In this document: positions 16,828 to 23,594 of the stretch, in pieces
How the letters are laid out: each line of letters begins with the position of its first letter
Position numbering within the stretch: position 1 is the stretch's first letter
Source of the DNA: an uncultured Pelagibacteraceae bacterium
GTDB taxonomy: Bacteria > Pseudomonadota > Alphaproteobacteria > Pelagibacterales > Pelagibacteraceae
Direction: 5' to 3'
Length of the DNA stretch: 33,755 nucleotides
Assembly (NCBI GenBank): GCA_902635975.1
Contig: CACPQC010000008.1
Location: 1 to 33,755 of the forward strand
Position numbers and translations under genes: made by a program
Notes under the pieces: model-generated
What the model was told of the DNA's origin: nothing
What the model saw: only the letters and a program-made list of their open reading frames with translations
Databases searched by the model: none

Positions 16828-17649
16828 TTATTTTTTTCCTTTTAAGCTAATTTTAACATCAGAAAGGTCTACTAAATTCTTTTTATAATTATTTCTAACA
16901 AACCCTTTGCTTGTAATATCTTTAACAATTTTTAGTAAATTATTTTGCTCATCTGGGTTTTGGTCATCTAGTATGGAACTATCTGAGGATCCTATTGCAG
17001 GTGTGTGAGCAAGATCCTCACGGTTTTGGTAAGAAATAGCTAACTCCCTAAAAATATAATCTAGAATGGATGAGGCAGTCAATATCCTATCATTACCGTG
17101 AACTTTTCCAGAGGGCTCAAACTTTGTTCCAACGAACGCACTTATAAACTCATCTAATGGAACTCCATATTGAAGACCCAAAGAGACTGCAATTGCAAAA
17201 TTATTCATTAAAGCTTTAACTAATTCTCCTTCTTTACTTGTATCAATAAAAATTTCTCCAATTTTACCATCTTCATATTCTCCAGTATGTAAATAAACTT
17301 TATGGTCTCCAATCGTAGCTTTTTGAATGTAACCCTTTCTTCTATCTGGCATACTAAACCTTTTTCCATTATTTTCTAAACTGGTTTTTTTTGATTTAAT
17401 AATTTTTTCTAAATTATTTTTTTCATGTTTTTGACTATTCCGAGAAATTTCGACCTGATTATCAATGACTTTATTATTTTTTGGATCTAAATTTTTTGTT
17501 TTTCTATTGTCGAGCTTGACATCTAAAACCTCAAATTTTCCATCATCTCTTTTTTCAAGATTTTTAAGTTCGGCTTCGTTGATATCATCTAAATAATGAT
17601 TAACTTTAAACGTACAAGTATAATAAGTTTCAATTAAATATTTTGCCAT
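16828..17649 (-). CDS. Stand-alone TSCPD-domain protein resembling the C-terminus of B12-dependent ribonucleotide reductase
   Basis: The 273-residue protein has three parts. Residues 1-55 form a short N-terminal domain ([19 protein letters not shown], then VKLDNRKTK). Residues 56-100 are a polar, probably disordered linker. Residues 100-220 form a well-conserved domain with [48 protein letters not shown] and [14 protein letters not shown]. That domain matches what I know of the TSCPD region at the extreme C-terminus of class II reductase NrdJ. No radical or catalytic barrel is present, so it is not itself a reductase. Similar separate TSCPD proteins are annotated in alphaproteobacteria; their function is unknown to me. 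It lies alone between aspS and the NDUFA12 gene, with a 113-base divergent gap that probably holds its promoter. The ATG gives the conserved family N-terminus. Confidence 0.75.
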   Translation of the reverse strand: MAKYLIETYYTCTFKVNHYLDDINEAELKNLEKRDDGKFEVLDVKLDNRKTKNLDPKNNKVIDNQVEISRNSQKHEKNNLEKIIKSKKTSLENNGKRFSMPDRRKGYIQKATIGDHKVYLHTGEYEDGKIGEIFIDTSKEGELVKALMNNFAIAVSLGLQYGVPLDEFISAFVGTKFEPSGKVHGNDRILTASSILDYIFRELAISYQNREDLAHTPAIGSSDSSILDDQNPDEQNNLLKIVKDITSKGFVRNNYKKNLVDLSDVKISLKGKK

Positions 17650-17762
17650 TTGACCTCAAATTTTAAATTTATTTTGAAAATGAATCAAATTATTTATATA
17701 CAAAATCAAATTTTAGTCTAATTTAATTTATACAATTTTAAATTGAACATTATTAATTTTAT

Positions 17763-18122
17763 ATGTTGACATTTTTTAAAAAAATTTTTACTTGGTGGAA
17801 TCAAGATACTTTTGGGACAAGAATACAAACAATTTTTTCTGGAAAATTTATTGGGAAAGATAATTTTGGTAATAAATATTACGAAAATAAAAAAGGAAAA
17901 AGATGGGTTATATACTCAGATGAAATTGATGCATCCAAAATTCCAGTTGAATGGTATTCATGGATACATCATACTCCAAATAACTTACAAAATAATCAAG
18001 AACCCGATAAACATAATTGGCAAAAGCCTCATCAGCCTAATTTAACTGGTACAAAAAAGGCTTATTACCCAAATAGAAATAATAATGAAATTTCAAAAAA
18101 ATACAAAACTTGGAAAAGTTAA
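17763..18122 (+). CDS. NADH:ubiquinone oxidoreductase accessory subunit, NDUFA12 (B17.2) family
   Basis: NDUFA12 is an accessory subunit of complex I in mitochondria and alphaproteobacteria, bound near the junction of the matrix and membrane arms. The 119-residue protein has the recognised pattern: W-N-x-x-T-x-GT-R near the N-terminus (WWNQDTFGTRIQT), GKDNFGNKYYENKKGKRWV, IPVEWYSWIHHT, and WQKPHQPNLTGTKKAYYP at the end. The central RWVIYSDEIDASKIPVEW follows the family's glycine/arginine-tryptophan core. Complex I core genes are not in this window, so the gene is away from the nuo operon, as usual for this subunit. It overlaps the DUF2155 gene by 38 bases. The upstream 113 bases are A+T-rich with no operator I can name. 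Confidence 0.9.
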   Translation: MLTFFKKIFTWWNQDTFGTRIQTIFSGKFIGKDNFGNKYYENKKGKRWVIYSDEIDASKIPVEWYSWIHHTPNNLQNNQEPDKHNWQKPHQPNLTGTKKAYYPNRNNNEISKKYKTWKS

Positions 18123-18492
18123 TTTTCTAATTTATTTTTTATTAGTTTTTTTTTATCTTACCTCAAACTCTATTTCCTCAGATAAAGATGAGATAACTAA
18201 AAAATATACAAAAATTAAAATACTAGACAAAATTAGTTCAAAGAATATTTCTGTAAATCTTATTAATGGAGAAAATTTTAAATATTCTGATCTACAAATT
18301 AAAAGTATAAAATGTAAACATTCTGAATTTGACGATGATCCAGAAATTACTGCTTATGTTCAAGTAAGAGATCTAAGTAATAAAAAAAACGATGAGGTAT
18401 ATGTATTTAATGGCTGGATGTTCTCATCTAGTCCCTCAATTAATCCTTTTGATCATCCCGTTTATGATATCTGGTTGACTGGATGTGACTAA
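18085..18492 (+). CDS. DUF2155 domain protein, probably exported
   Basis: The 135-residue protein has a basic N-terminus and one hydrophobic segment (about 13-31), consistent with a signal peptide or lipid-free anchor. The DUF2155 core begins at IKILDKISSKNISVNLING and continues through KSIKCKHSEFDDDPEITAY. It ends in the diagnostic VFNGWMFSSSPSINPFDHPVYDIWLTGCD region (FNGWMFSSSPS and HPVYDIWLTGC). Two Cys, near 74 and 134, could form a disulfide in the periplasm. DUF2155 genes are typically close to the NDUFA12 gene and accB/accC or aat in alphaproteobacteria, as here. Function is unknown. The start lies 38 bases inside the preceding gene; no later in-frame ATG leaves a signal sequence. Confidence 0.82.
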   Translation: MKFQKNTKLGKVNFLIYFLLVFFYLTSNSISSDKDEITKKYTKIKILDKISSKNISVNLINGENFKYSDLQIKSIKCKHSEFDDDPEITAYVQVRDLSNKKNDEVYVFNGWMFSSSPSINPFDHPVYDIWLTGCD

Positions 18493-19826
18493 ATTATTTT
18501 TTCATTATCGAGCCAACTTACGTTGAAATTAGACTCTAAAAATTTATTATGATTTAGTAGCTTTTTATGAAGAGGTATTGTTGTCTTTATGCCCTCAATT
18601 ACAAATTCATCTAAAGATCTATTGATTCTCTGAATTGCTTCAATTCTATTTCTACCATGACAAATAAGTTTACAAACCATACTATCGTAATAAGGGGTTA
18701 CTTTAAGTCCTTGAAATATTGCTCCGTCTACCCTTGTTCTAAATCCAGAAGGCTGATGACACATTCCAATAGTCCCTGGCGAAGGCTGAAAATTTTTGCT
18801 TGGATCTTCAGCGTTTATTCTACATTCTATTGCATGGCCTCTAGGATTTATATCACTTTGTTTAAGTGCTGTTTCACCAGAGAATGCAATCCATATTTGT
18901 TCTTTAATAATATCTATACCTGTAACCATTTCAGTTACAGGATGTTCAACTTGAACTCTTGTGTTCATTTCTAGAAAGTAAAACTTCCCATCCTCATAAA
19001 TAAATTCAACTGTACCCGCACCTTCGTAACCGATTTTACTTACCATTTTTACTGTTTTTTCAAAAAGATCTTTTCTTATTTCATCGCTCAACACTGGACT
19101 AGGAGTTTCTTCAATTAATTTTTGATGTCTTCTTTGTACTGAACAATCTCTTTCATGCAAATGTACTGTCCTATTTTTTCCAGACAAAATTTGTACTTCA
19201 ATATGTCTTGGGTTTTGAAAAAATTTTTCTATATAGACTTGGTCGTTACCAAAATATTTTTTTGCCTCTGATTTTGCTGTTGAAAAAAGAGTTTCAAACT
19301 CTTCCTCTTTTTTTACAACTTTCATACCTTTTCCACCACCACCACCAGCTGCTTTAATTAAAACGGGAAACCCAATTTTTTTACATAGTGTCTTTGCTTC
19401 AGTAATATCATTAATACCACCCACAGACCCCTCAATTATTGGTAAACCATGTTCTTTTGCAATTTTTTTTGCTTGAATTTTATCACCCATCATTTCTATA
19501 TGTTTTGAAGATGCGCCAATAAATTTAATTTTATTTTCTTCTAAAATTTTAGCAAAATTTGCATTCTCTGATAAAAATCCATATCCTGGATGAACCGCCT
19601 CTGCATTTGTTAATTCGATGGCTGATAATATGGCTGGAATATTTAAATAACTGTTTGCAGGTTGATGAGATCCTATACAGACACTTTCATCTGCTAATTT
19701 CACGTGCATACTTTGCCTATCTACATCTGAGTGGACTGCTACTGTAGAAATTCCCCACTCTTTACAAGCCCTAATTATTCTCACTGCAATTTCGCCACGG
19801 TTAGCGATTAAGATTTTTTTAAACAT
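18489..19826 (-). CDS. accC: Acetyl-CoA carboxylase, biotin carboxylase subunit AccC
   Basis: AccC carboxylates the biotin on AccB with ATP and bicarbonate, the first half-reaction to malonyl-CoA. The 445-residue protein has the normal length. It starts MFKKILIANRGEIAVRII and has the ATP-grasp glycine loop AAGGGGGKGMKVV near residue 160. HLHERDCSVQRRHQKLIEE, the FLEMNTRVQVEHPVTE catalytic segment and the ECRINAEDP motif follow, then a C-terminal biotin-carboxylase domain. The ATG overlaps the accB stop by one base (TAATG), so the two subunits are probably made in step. Its product feeds malonyl-CoA to FabD, encoded at the left of the window. The 3' end overlaps DUF2155 by 4 bases. Confidence 0.97.
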   Translation of the reverse strand: MFKKILIANRGEIAVRIIRACKEWGISTVAVHSDVDRQSMHVKLADESVCIGSHQPANSYLNIPAILSAIELTNAEAVHPGYGFLSENANFAKILEENKIKFIGASSKHIEMMGDKIQAKKIAKEHGLPIIEGSVGGINDITEAKTLCKKIGFPVLIKAAGGGGGKGMKVVKKEEEFETLFSTAKSEAKKYFGNDQVYIEKFFQNPRHIEVQILSGKNRTVHLHERDCSVQRRHQKLIEETPSPVLSDEIRKDLFEKTVKMVSKIGYEGAGTVEFIYEDGKFYFLEMNTRVQVEHPVTEMVTGIDIIKEQIWIAFSGETALKQSDINPRGHAIECRINAEDPSKNFQPSPGTIGMCHQPSGFRTRVDGAIFQGLKVTPYYDSMVCKLICHGRNRIEAIQRINRSLDEFVIEGIKTTIPLHKKLLNHNKFLESNFNVSWLDNEKII

Positions 19827-20260
19827 TATTCTAAAATGATTATTGTTTGCCCAAATTCAACTGGTTGACCATCTTCAACGCAGACCTCTTTAACAATTCC
19901 ATCTGAAGATGAAGGGACATGATTCATTGTTTTCATTGCTTCGACAATCATAACAGTGTCACCTTTTTTTATCCTTTTTCCAACTTCAACAAATTTTTTT
20001 GCCCCAGGTTCAGGAGCATGATAGGCGGTCCCAATAATTGGTGATGTAACTTTAATTCCAAGTTTATCTTGAATGTTATCCTGTTTATCTTTTAAAGTTT
20101 GATCAAGGTGTGTATCTGAAGAAGGTGATTGATTGCTTATTTGAATACTATTTTTTGAGACTTTTATTTTTGTATCTTTGTCAGTATATTCTAGTTCTGT
20201 AAGATTAAATTCATTAAGATAATCACTTAGTTCTTTAATAATTTTTTTATTAATTTTCAT
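19826..20260 (-). CDS. accB: Biotin carboxyl carrier protein AccB
   Basis: AccB is the carrier subunit of acetyl-CoA carboxylase. Its biotin is carboxylated by AccC and then used to carboxylate acetyl-CoA. The 144-residue protein has an N-terminal helical region (ELSDYLNEFNLTELEYTDKD), a flexible Ser/Asp/Gln linker (about 40-70), and a C-terminal biotinyl domain. The biotinylated Lys is in EAMKTMNHV, 35 residues from the end, the expected distance; the usual motif is EAMKMMN, so Thr replaces Met after the Lys. PxxGTAYHAPEPGAKKFVEVG corresponds to the domain's thumb region. The gene overlaps aroQ by 11 bases upstream and accC by 1 base downstream, giving a tight aroQ-accB-accC operon. Confidence 0.96.
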   Translation of the reverse strand: MKINKKIIKELSDYLNEFNLTELEYTDKDTKIKVSKNSIQISNQSPSSDTHLDQTLKDKQDNIQDKLGIKVTSPIIGTAYHAPEPGAKKFVEVGKRIKKGDTVMIVEAMKTMNHVPSSSDGIVKEVCVEDGQPVEFGQTIIILE

Positions 20261-20696
20261 TATTTAAAAGTTTTTGCATTGAAATTATGGCTAAAATATA
20301 ACCATCACTACCTAAACCAAAAATTCCTCCTGTTACAATATCACTAATGAGAGACTTGTGTCTAAATTCCTCTCTTTTATAAATATTAGATATATGAAGC
20401 TCTATTATTGGTTTTTTAAATATACTCAAAGCATCCCTAATCGCAATTGAGGTGTGTGTAAAAGCTGCAGCATTAATAATTATACCATCAAATTTTTTGA
20501 TTGAATTTTGAATTAAATTCACTATTTCACCTTCAATATTAGATTGAGCAAATTCTATATTTAAGCCTAATTTTTTTGACTCATTTATACAATTTTGTTT
20601 TAATTCTGTATAAGTAATTGATCCATATTGAGATTGTTCTCTTTCTCCTAATAGATTAAGATTTGGACCATTAATAATAATAATTTTATTATTCAT
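20250..20696 (-). CDS. aroQ: Type II 3-dehydroquinate dehydratase AroQ
   Basis: AroQ dehydrates 3-dehydroquinate to 3-dehydroshikimate, step three of the shikimate pathway. The 148-residue protein has the type II flavodoxin-like fold signatures: NGPNLNLLGEREQSQYGS with the essential Arg and catalytic Tyr region, NAAAFTHTSIAIRDAL with the catalytic His, ELHISNIYKREEFRHKS, and the GGIFGLGSDGY glycine-rich end. The family's GxREP reads REQ here, a mild change next to the active-site loop. AroQ-AccB-AccC is a widely conserved order. The start codon is only 16 bases from the start of the divergent thiS gene, so its promoter must reach into thiS. Confidence 0.96.
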   Translation of the reverse strand: MNNKIIIINGPNLNLLGEREQSQYGSITYTELKQNCINESKKLGLNIEFAQSNIEGEIVNLIQNSIKKFDGIIINAAAFTHTSIAIRDALSIFKKPIIELHISNIYKREEFRHKSLISDIVTGGIFGLGSDGYILAIISMQKLLNNEN

Positions 20697-20712
20697 TTAA
20701 CTCTTATATACG

Positions 20713-20931
20713 ATGAAAAAAATAAAAAAAATAAAAATTAAATTAAATGGAAAAGTGAAGAAAATACCTAAAGATTTTAAAATTGACAAGCTAATAAGTG
20801 ATTTAAAGATACCAATTAAAAAAGTAGCCATAGAATTAAACCAAGAAATTTTAGATAAAAAAAAACTGAATAAAATAAAACTCAAAAAAGATGATAAAAT
20901 TGAAATTGTGCATTTTATTGGAGGTGGTTAA
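20713..20931 (+). CDS. thiS: Sulfur carrier protein ThiS
   Basis: ThiS is a ubiquitin-like carrier whose C-terminal thiocarboxylate donates sulfur to the thiazole ring of thiamine. The 72-residue protein ends in HFIGGG, the Gly-Gly tail required for adenylation and thiocarboxylation, and has the beta-grasp pattern (IKIKLNGKVKKIP, VAIELNQEIL, DDKIEIVHFIGG). It is extremely Lys-rich, in line with local composition. It lies 5 bases upstream of thiG, its partner. The 16-base gap to aroQ leaves no room for a thiamine (TPP) riboswitch leader. Its small size and basic nature make it easy to miss, but tail and neighbour make the call firm. Confidence 0.92.
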   Translation: MKKIKKIKIKLNGKVKKIPKDFKIDKLISDLKIPIKKVAIELNQEILDKKKLNKIKLKKDDKIEIVHFIGGG

Positions 20932-20936
20932 AAAAA

Positions 20937-21707
20937 ATGAAAGATCAATTTAAAATCGCAAAAAAAAAATTTAGATCTAGGTTAATTGTTGGCACTGGAA
21001 AGTATAAGAATATGAATGAATGTGCTAAAGCTGTAAAATTATCTGGAGCTGATATTGTAACTGTAGCTGTTCGAAGAGTTAATATTTCAGATAAAAAAAA
21101 ACCTCTTCTTATGGACTATATTAATCCTAAAAAAATCACTTATTTACCTAATACTGCAGGGTGTTTTAATTCAGAAGAAGCTCTTAGAACTTTAAGACTT
21201 GCAAGAGAAATTGGAGGATGGAAATTGGTTAAGTTAGAGGTTCTGGGTGATAAAAGAAATTTATTTCCTGAAATGATTGAGACACTTAAATCAACTGAAA
21301 TTTTAGCAAAAGAGGGTTTTAAAGTGATGGTTTATTGCAACGATGATCCTTTGATGGCAAAGAGATTAGAGAATGTAGGTGCTTCTGCAATAATGCCATT
21401 AGCAGCACCCATAGGATCAGGCTTAGGTATTTTAAATACTGTAAATATTAAGATTATAAGAGAACAAACCAAATTGCCCTTAATAATTGATGCAGGCTTA
21501 GGACAAGCATCAGATGCAACAATTGCAATGGAATTAGGCTGTGATGGAGTATTAGTGAATACGGCAATTGCTAAAGCAAAAAAGCCTTTTAACATGGCCT
21601 TAGCTTTTAAAAATGCTGTATTAGCAGGAAGACAGTCTTATCTTTCAGGCAGAATTGAAAAAAATTTGACAGGAAAACCATCGTCACCAACCAAAGGTAT
21701 TATTTAG
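20937..21707 (+). CDS. thiG: Thiazole synthase ThiG
   Basis: ThiG condenses deoxyxylulose phosphate, dehydroglycine and ThiS-bound sulfur into the thiamine thiazole. The 256-residue TIM-barrel protein has the N-terminal SRLIVGTGKYKN, the YLPNTAGCFN segment, and the Schiff-base Lys in LVKLEVLGD near residue 100. The phosphate-binding MPLAAPIGSGLG, DAGLGQASDATIAMELGCDGVLVNTAIA and the C-terminal AGRQSYLSGRI are also present. All key regions are intact. With thiS it forms a two-gene unit; thiO/thiH, thiF and thiE are not in the window. The 3' end overlaps the convergent RNase gene by 8 bases. Confidence 0.96.
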   Translation: MKDQFKIAKKKFRSRLIVGTGKYKNMNECAKAVKLSGADIVTVAVRRVNISDKKKPLLMDYINPKKITYLPNTAGCFNSEEALRTLRLAREIGGWKLVKLEVLGDKRNLFPEMIETLKSTEILAKEGFKVMVYCNDDPLMAKRLENVGASAIMPLAAPIGSGLGILNTVNIKIIREQTKLPLIIDAGLGQASDATIAMELGCDGVLVNTAIAKAKKPFNMALAFKNAVLAGRQSYLSGRIEKNLTGKPSSPTKGII

Positions 21708-23498
21708 CTTTCTTAAAAAATTTTTTTTTCTTAAATGATTTTTTTTTGAATTTTTTTTTCTCTTTGAATTCAATTATATTTCCACTTTTTTTTTGTTGAT
21801 TGAGATTTTTTAATTTTTCATAGTGTTCAACTAATTCTAGTGTCTTTTTTGATTTATTTTTTAGATCAATAATGTATTCAGGTATGATTAGTGTATTCTC
21901 ACTAATGATATCTATTTTAATTTTATTCTTTTTTTCAAAATAAGTTAAATCTTCAATAAAGTTTTCTTTTAAAAAATTTGAAATTTTTTCACAAACTTTT
22001 AATTCTACAAATTTAGCTTTATTGAGAACTGCTTTAATTTCTACAATCTTTAAAATTTTTTGGGCAAAAGATTCATCTGTCAAAGAGATTTTCCATTTAA
22101 TTGCACTTTCTCTCAACCTTTGTCTTGACATTTCTAGCAATCCAAAATTACTAATTCTACCAATTTGAATTCTAGCCCTATCTAATCTGCATTTTTCTTT
22201 TAGTTTTCTTTCCACCAATTTTCTATTCCCATAATTAAGCATATCTATGAAATCAATTATAATTAAACCAGATAGATCTCTAATTTTTATTTGTCTAGCT
22301 ATCTCTTCAGCCGCTTCAAGATTGGTATCAAGAGCTGTACTTTCTATATTCTTTTGCTTAATAGAACTTCCAGAATTGATATCAATTGAAACTAAAGCTT
22401 CAGTTGGATTTATTACAAGATAACCACCAGAATTTAACTTTATCTCTGAGTCAAAAATTTGATTCAATTTTTGCTCAATATTTTCGTTGATAAAAAGTGG
22501 TATTTTACCTCTATATTTTTTTACTTTTTTAACATGTGATGGAATTAACATTTTCATGAATGATTGGGCTTTTTTATAACCTTCATTTCCTTCAACTATT
22601 ATATTTTTTGTATTTTCGTCATACATGTCTCTTAATGTCCTTTTGATAATCTCACTCTCTTGATGAATAAGTGACGGTGCTATGGAGTTTATGGCAACAT
22701 TTTTAATTTGGTTCCAAGTACTTTTCAAAGTTTCAAGATCATGATTGATATCATTTTTTGTTTTGTTACTTCCAGCTGTTCGAACTATAAGCCCCATTTC
22801 TTTGGGAATTTCAATTTCATTCAATATAGTTCTAATTTTTTTTCTTTCTGCAGGGTTGAATATTTTTCTAGATATACCCCCACCTTTTGGTGTATTAGGC
22901 ATAAGCACTATATATTTTCCTGCAATCGAAATAAAAGTACTAAGGGCAGCTCCTTTTTGACCGCGCTCATCTTTTATTACTTGCACCAGTATTACTTGAT
23001 TAGGTTTTATAACCTCTTGAATTTTATATCTTTTAAACTTAGGCTTGTTCTCGATTCTATTTTCTAGGTTTTTTTCTTGATCTTCTTTTTGATTATCTTT
23101 ATTGACTTCTTCAATTTTCTCAAGCGGTTCTACTGGATCGTTAGCTTCAAGCTTACCATCTGCTAAATTTTCATTATCAATTGCCTCGACTTTTTTGATA
23201 ACTCTTCTCTAATTTTTTCCTCTTCAAGTTTAATTTTTTCTAAATCACTTTGAGGTATCTGGTAATAATCTGATTGAATATCATTAAAGGATAAAAAACC
23301 ATGTCTTTCTCTTCCAAAGTCTACAAAAGCTGCTTGTAGAGAAGGTTCGATTCTACTAACTTTTCCTAAATAGATATTATTTTTTATTAAATTATTCTTT
23401 AAACCTTCATATTCGTAATCTTCAATATGATCACCTGATTTAAGAACAACTCTAGTTTCATTTGGATGCGACGCATCAATATATAAATTTTTTTCCAT
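21700..23498 (-). CDS. rne: Ribonuclease E/G, split by a -1 frame break; possible programmed frameshift
   Basis: RNase E/G cuts single-stranded A/U-rich RNA in mRNA decay and rRNA processing. Codons 1-103 (23498-23190) encode the N-terminus and first half of the S1 domain (IYLGKVSRIEPSLQAAFVDFG), then the frame runs on to TAG eight codons later. Slipping back one base at 23190 opens a 496-residue continuation, about 599 residues in all. It runs through a 50-residue acidic S1 insertion, the rest of S1 (VIKDERGQKGAALST), RTAGSNK, and the catalytic domain with Asp residues in SIDINSG and IIIDFIDM, then RARIQIGRISNFGLLEMSRQR. The zinc-link CPxCxGxG expected after that is absent, and the C-terminus is a short Lys/Phe-rich tail, not a scaffold. 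Frame-break alternatives: sequencing error or true mutation. The 3' end overlaps thiG. Confidence 0.85.
23190..23196 (-). promoter_or_regulatory. A-AAA-AAG slippery heptamer at the RNase E/G frame break
   Basis: In the zero frame the gene reads TCA-AAA-AAG-TCG. The A-AAA-AAG heptamer has the X-XXY-YYZ phase of a -1 slippery site and is the one used in E. coli dnaX. A -1 slip gives Ser-Lys-Lys-Val-Glu-Ala, joining the two open frames exactly. A purine-rich AGAGAAGAG lies about 5 bases upstream, as a Shine-Dalgarno-like stimulator might. Downstream I see only a weak stem (arms at 23162-23166 and 23141-23145, about 23 bases away), not a strong dnaX-type hairpin. Confidence 0.5.
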
Positions 23499-23594
23499 AA
23501 AATTTGAGATAATTTTTTTGTTAATTTAAATTGCATAAAATTTTGTGTTTTAAAGCCTTATATTTAACAAATTCCTTTATATAATGGAAACAAA

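Noticed and set aside
17650..17762. Promoter or operator in the 113-base gap between the TSCPD and NDUFA12 genes
   Set aside because: Several TTGAAA- and TATATA-like hexamers occur, but spacings are poor and A+T content makes them uninformative; promoters must be here but I cannot place them.
18657..18974. 105-residue open frame on the plus strand inside accC
   Set aside because: It is antisense to a strongly conserved enzyme, has no family features, and is explained by codon composition of accC.
20697..20885. 62-residue minus-strand open frame over thiS
   Set aside because: It is Phe/Ile/Ser-rich only because thiS is Lys/Asn-rich; ThiS has a Gly-Gly tail and thiG next to it.
22708..23067. 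119-residue open frame on the plus strand over the RNase E/G gene
   Set aside because: It is antisense to conserved RNase E/G coding sequence and has no recognisable domain or start signal.
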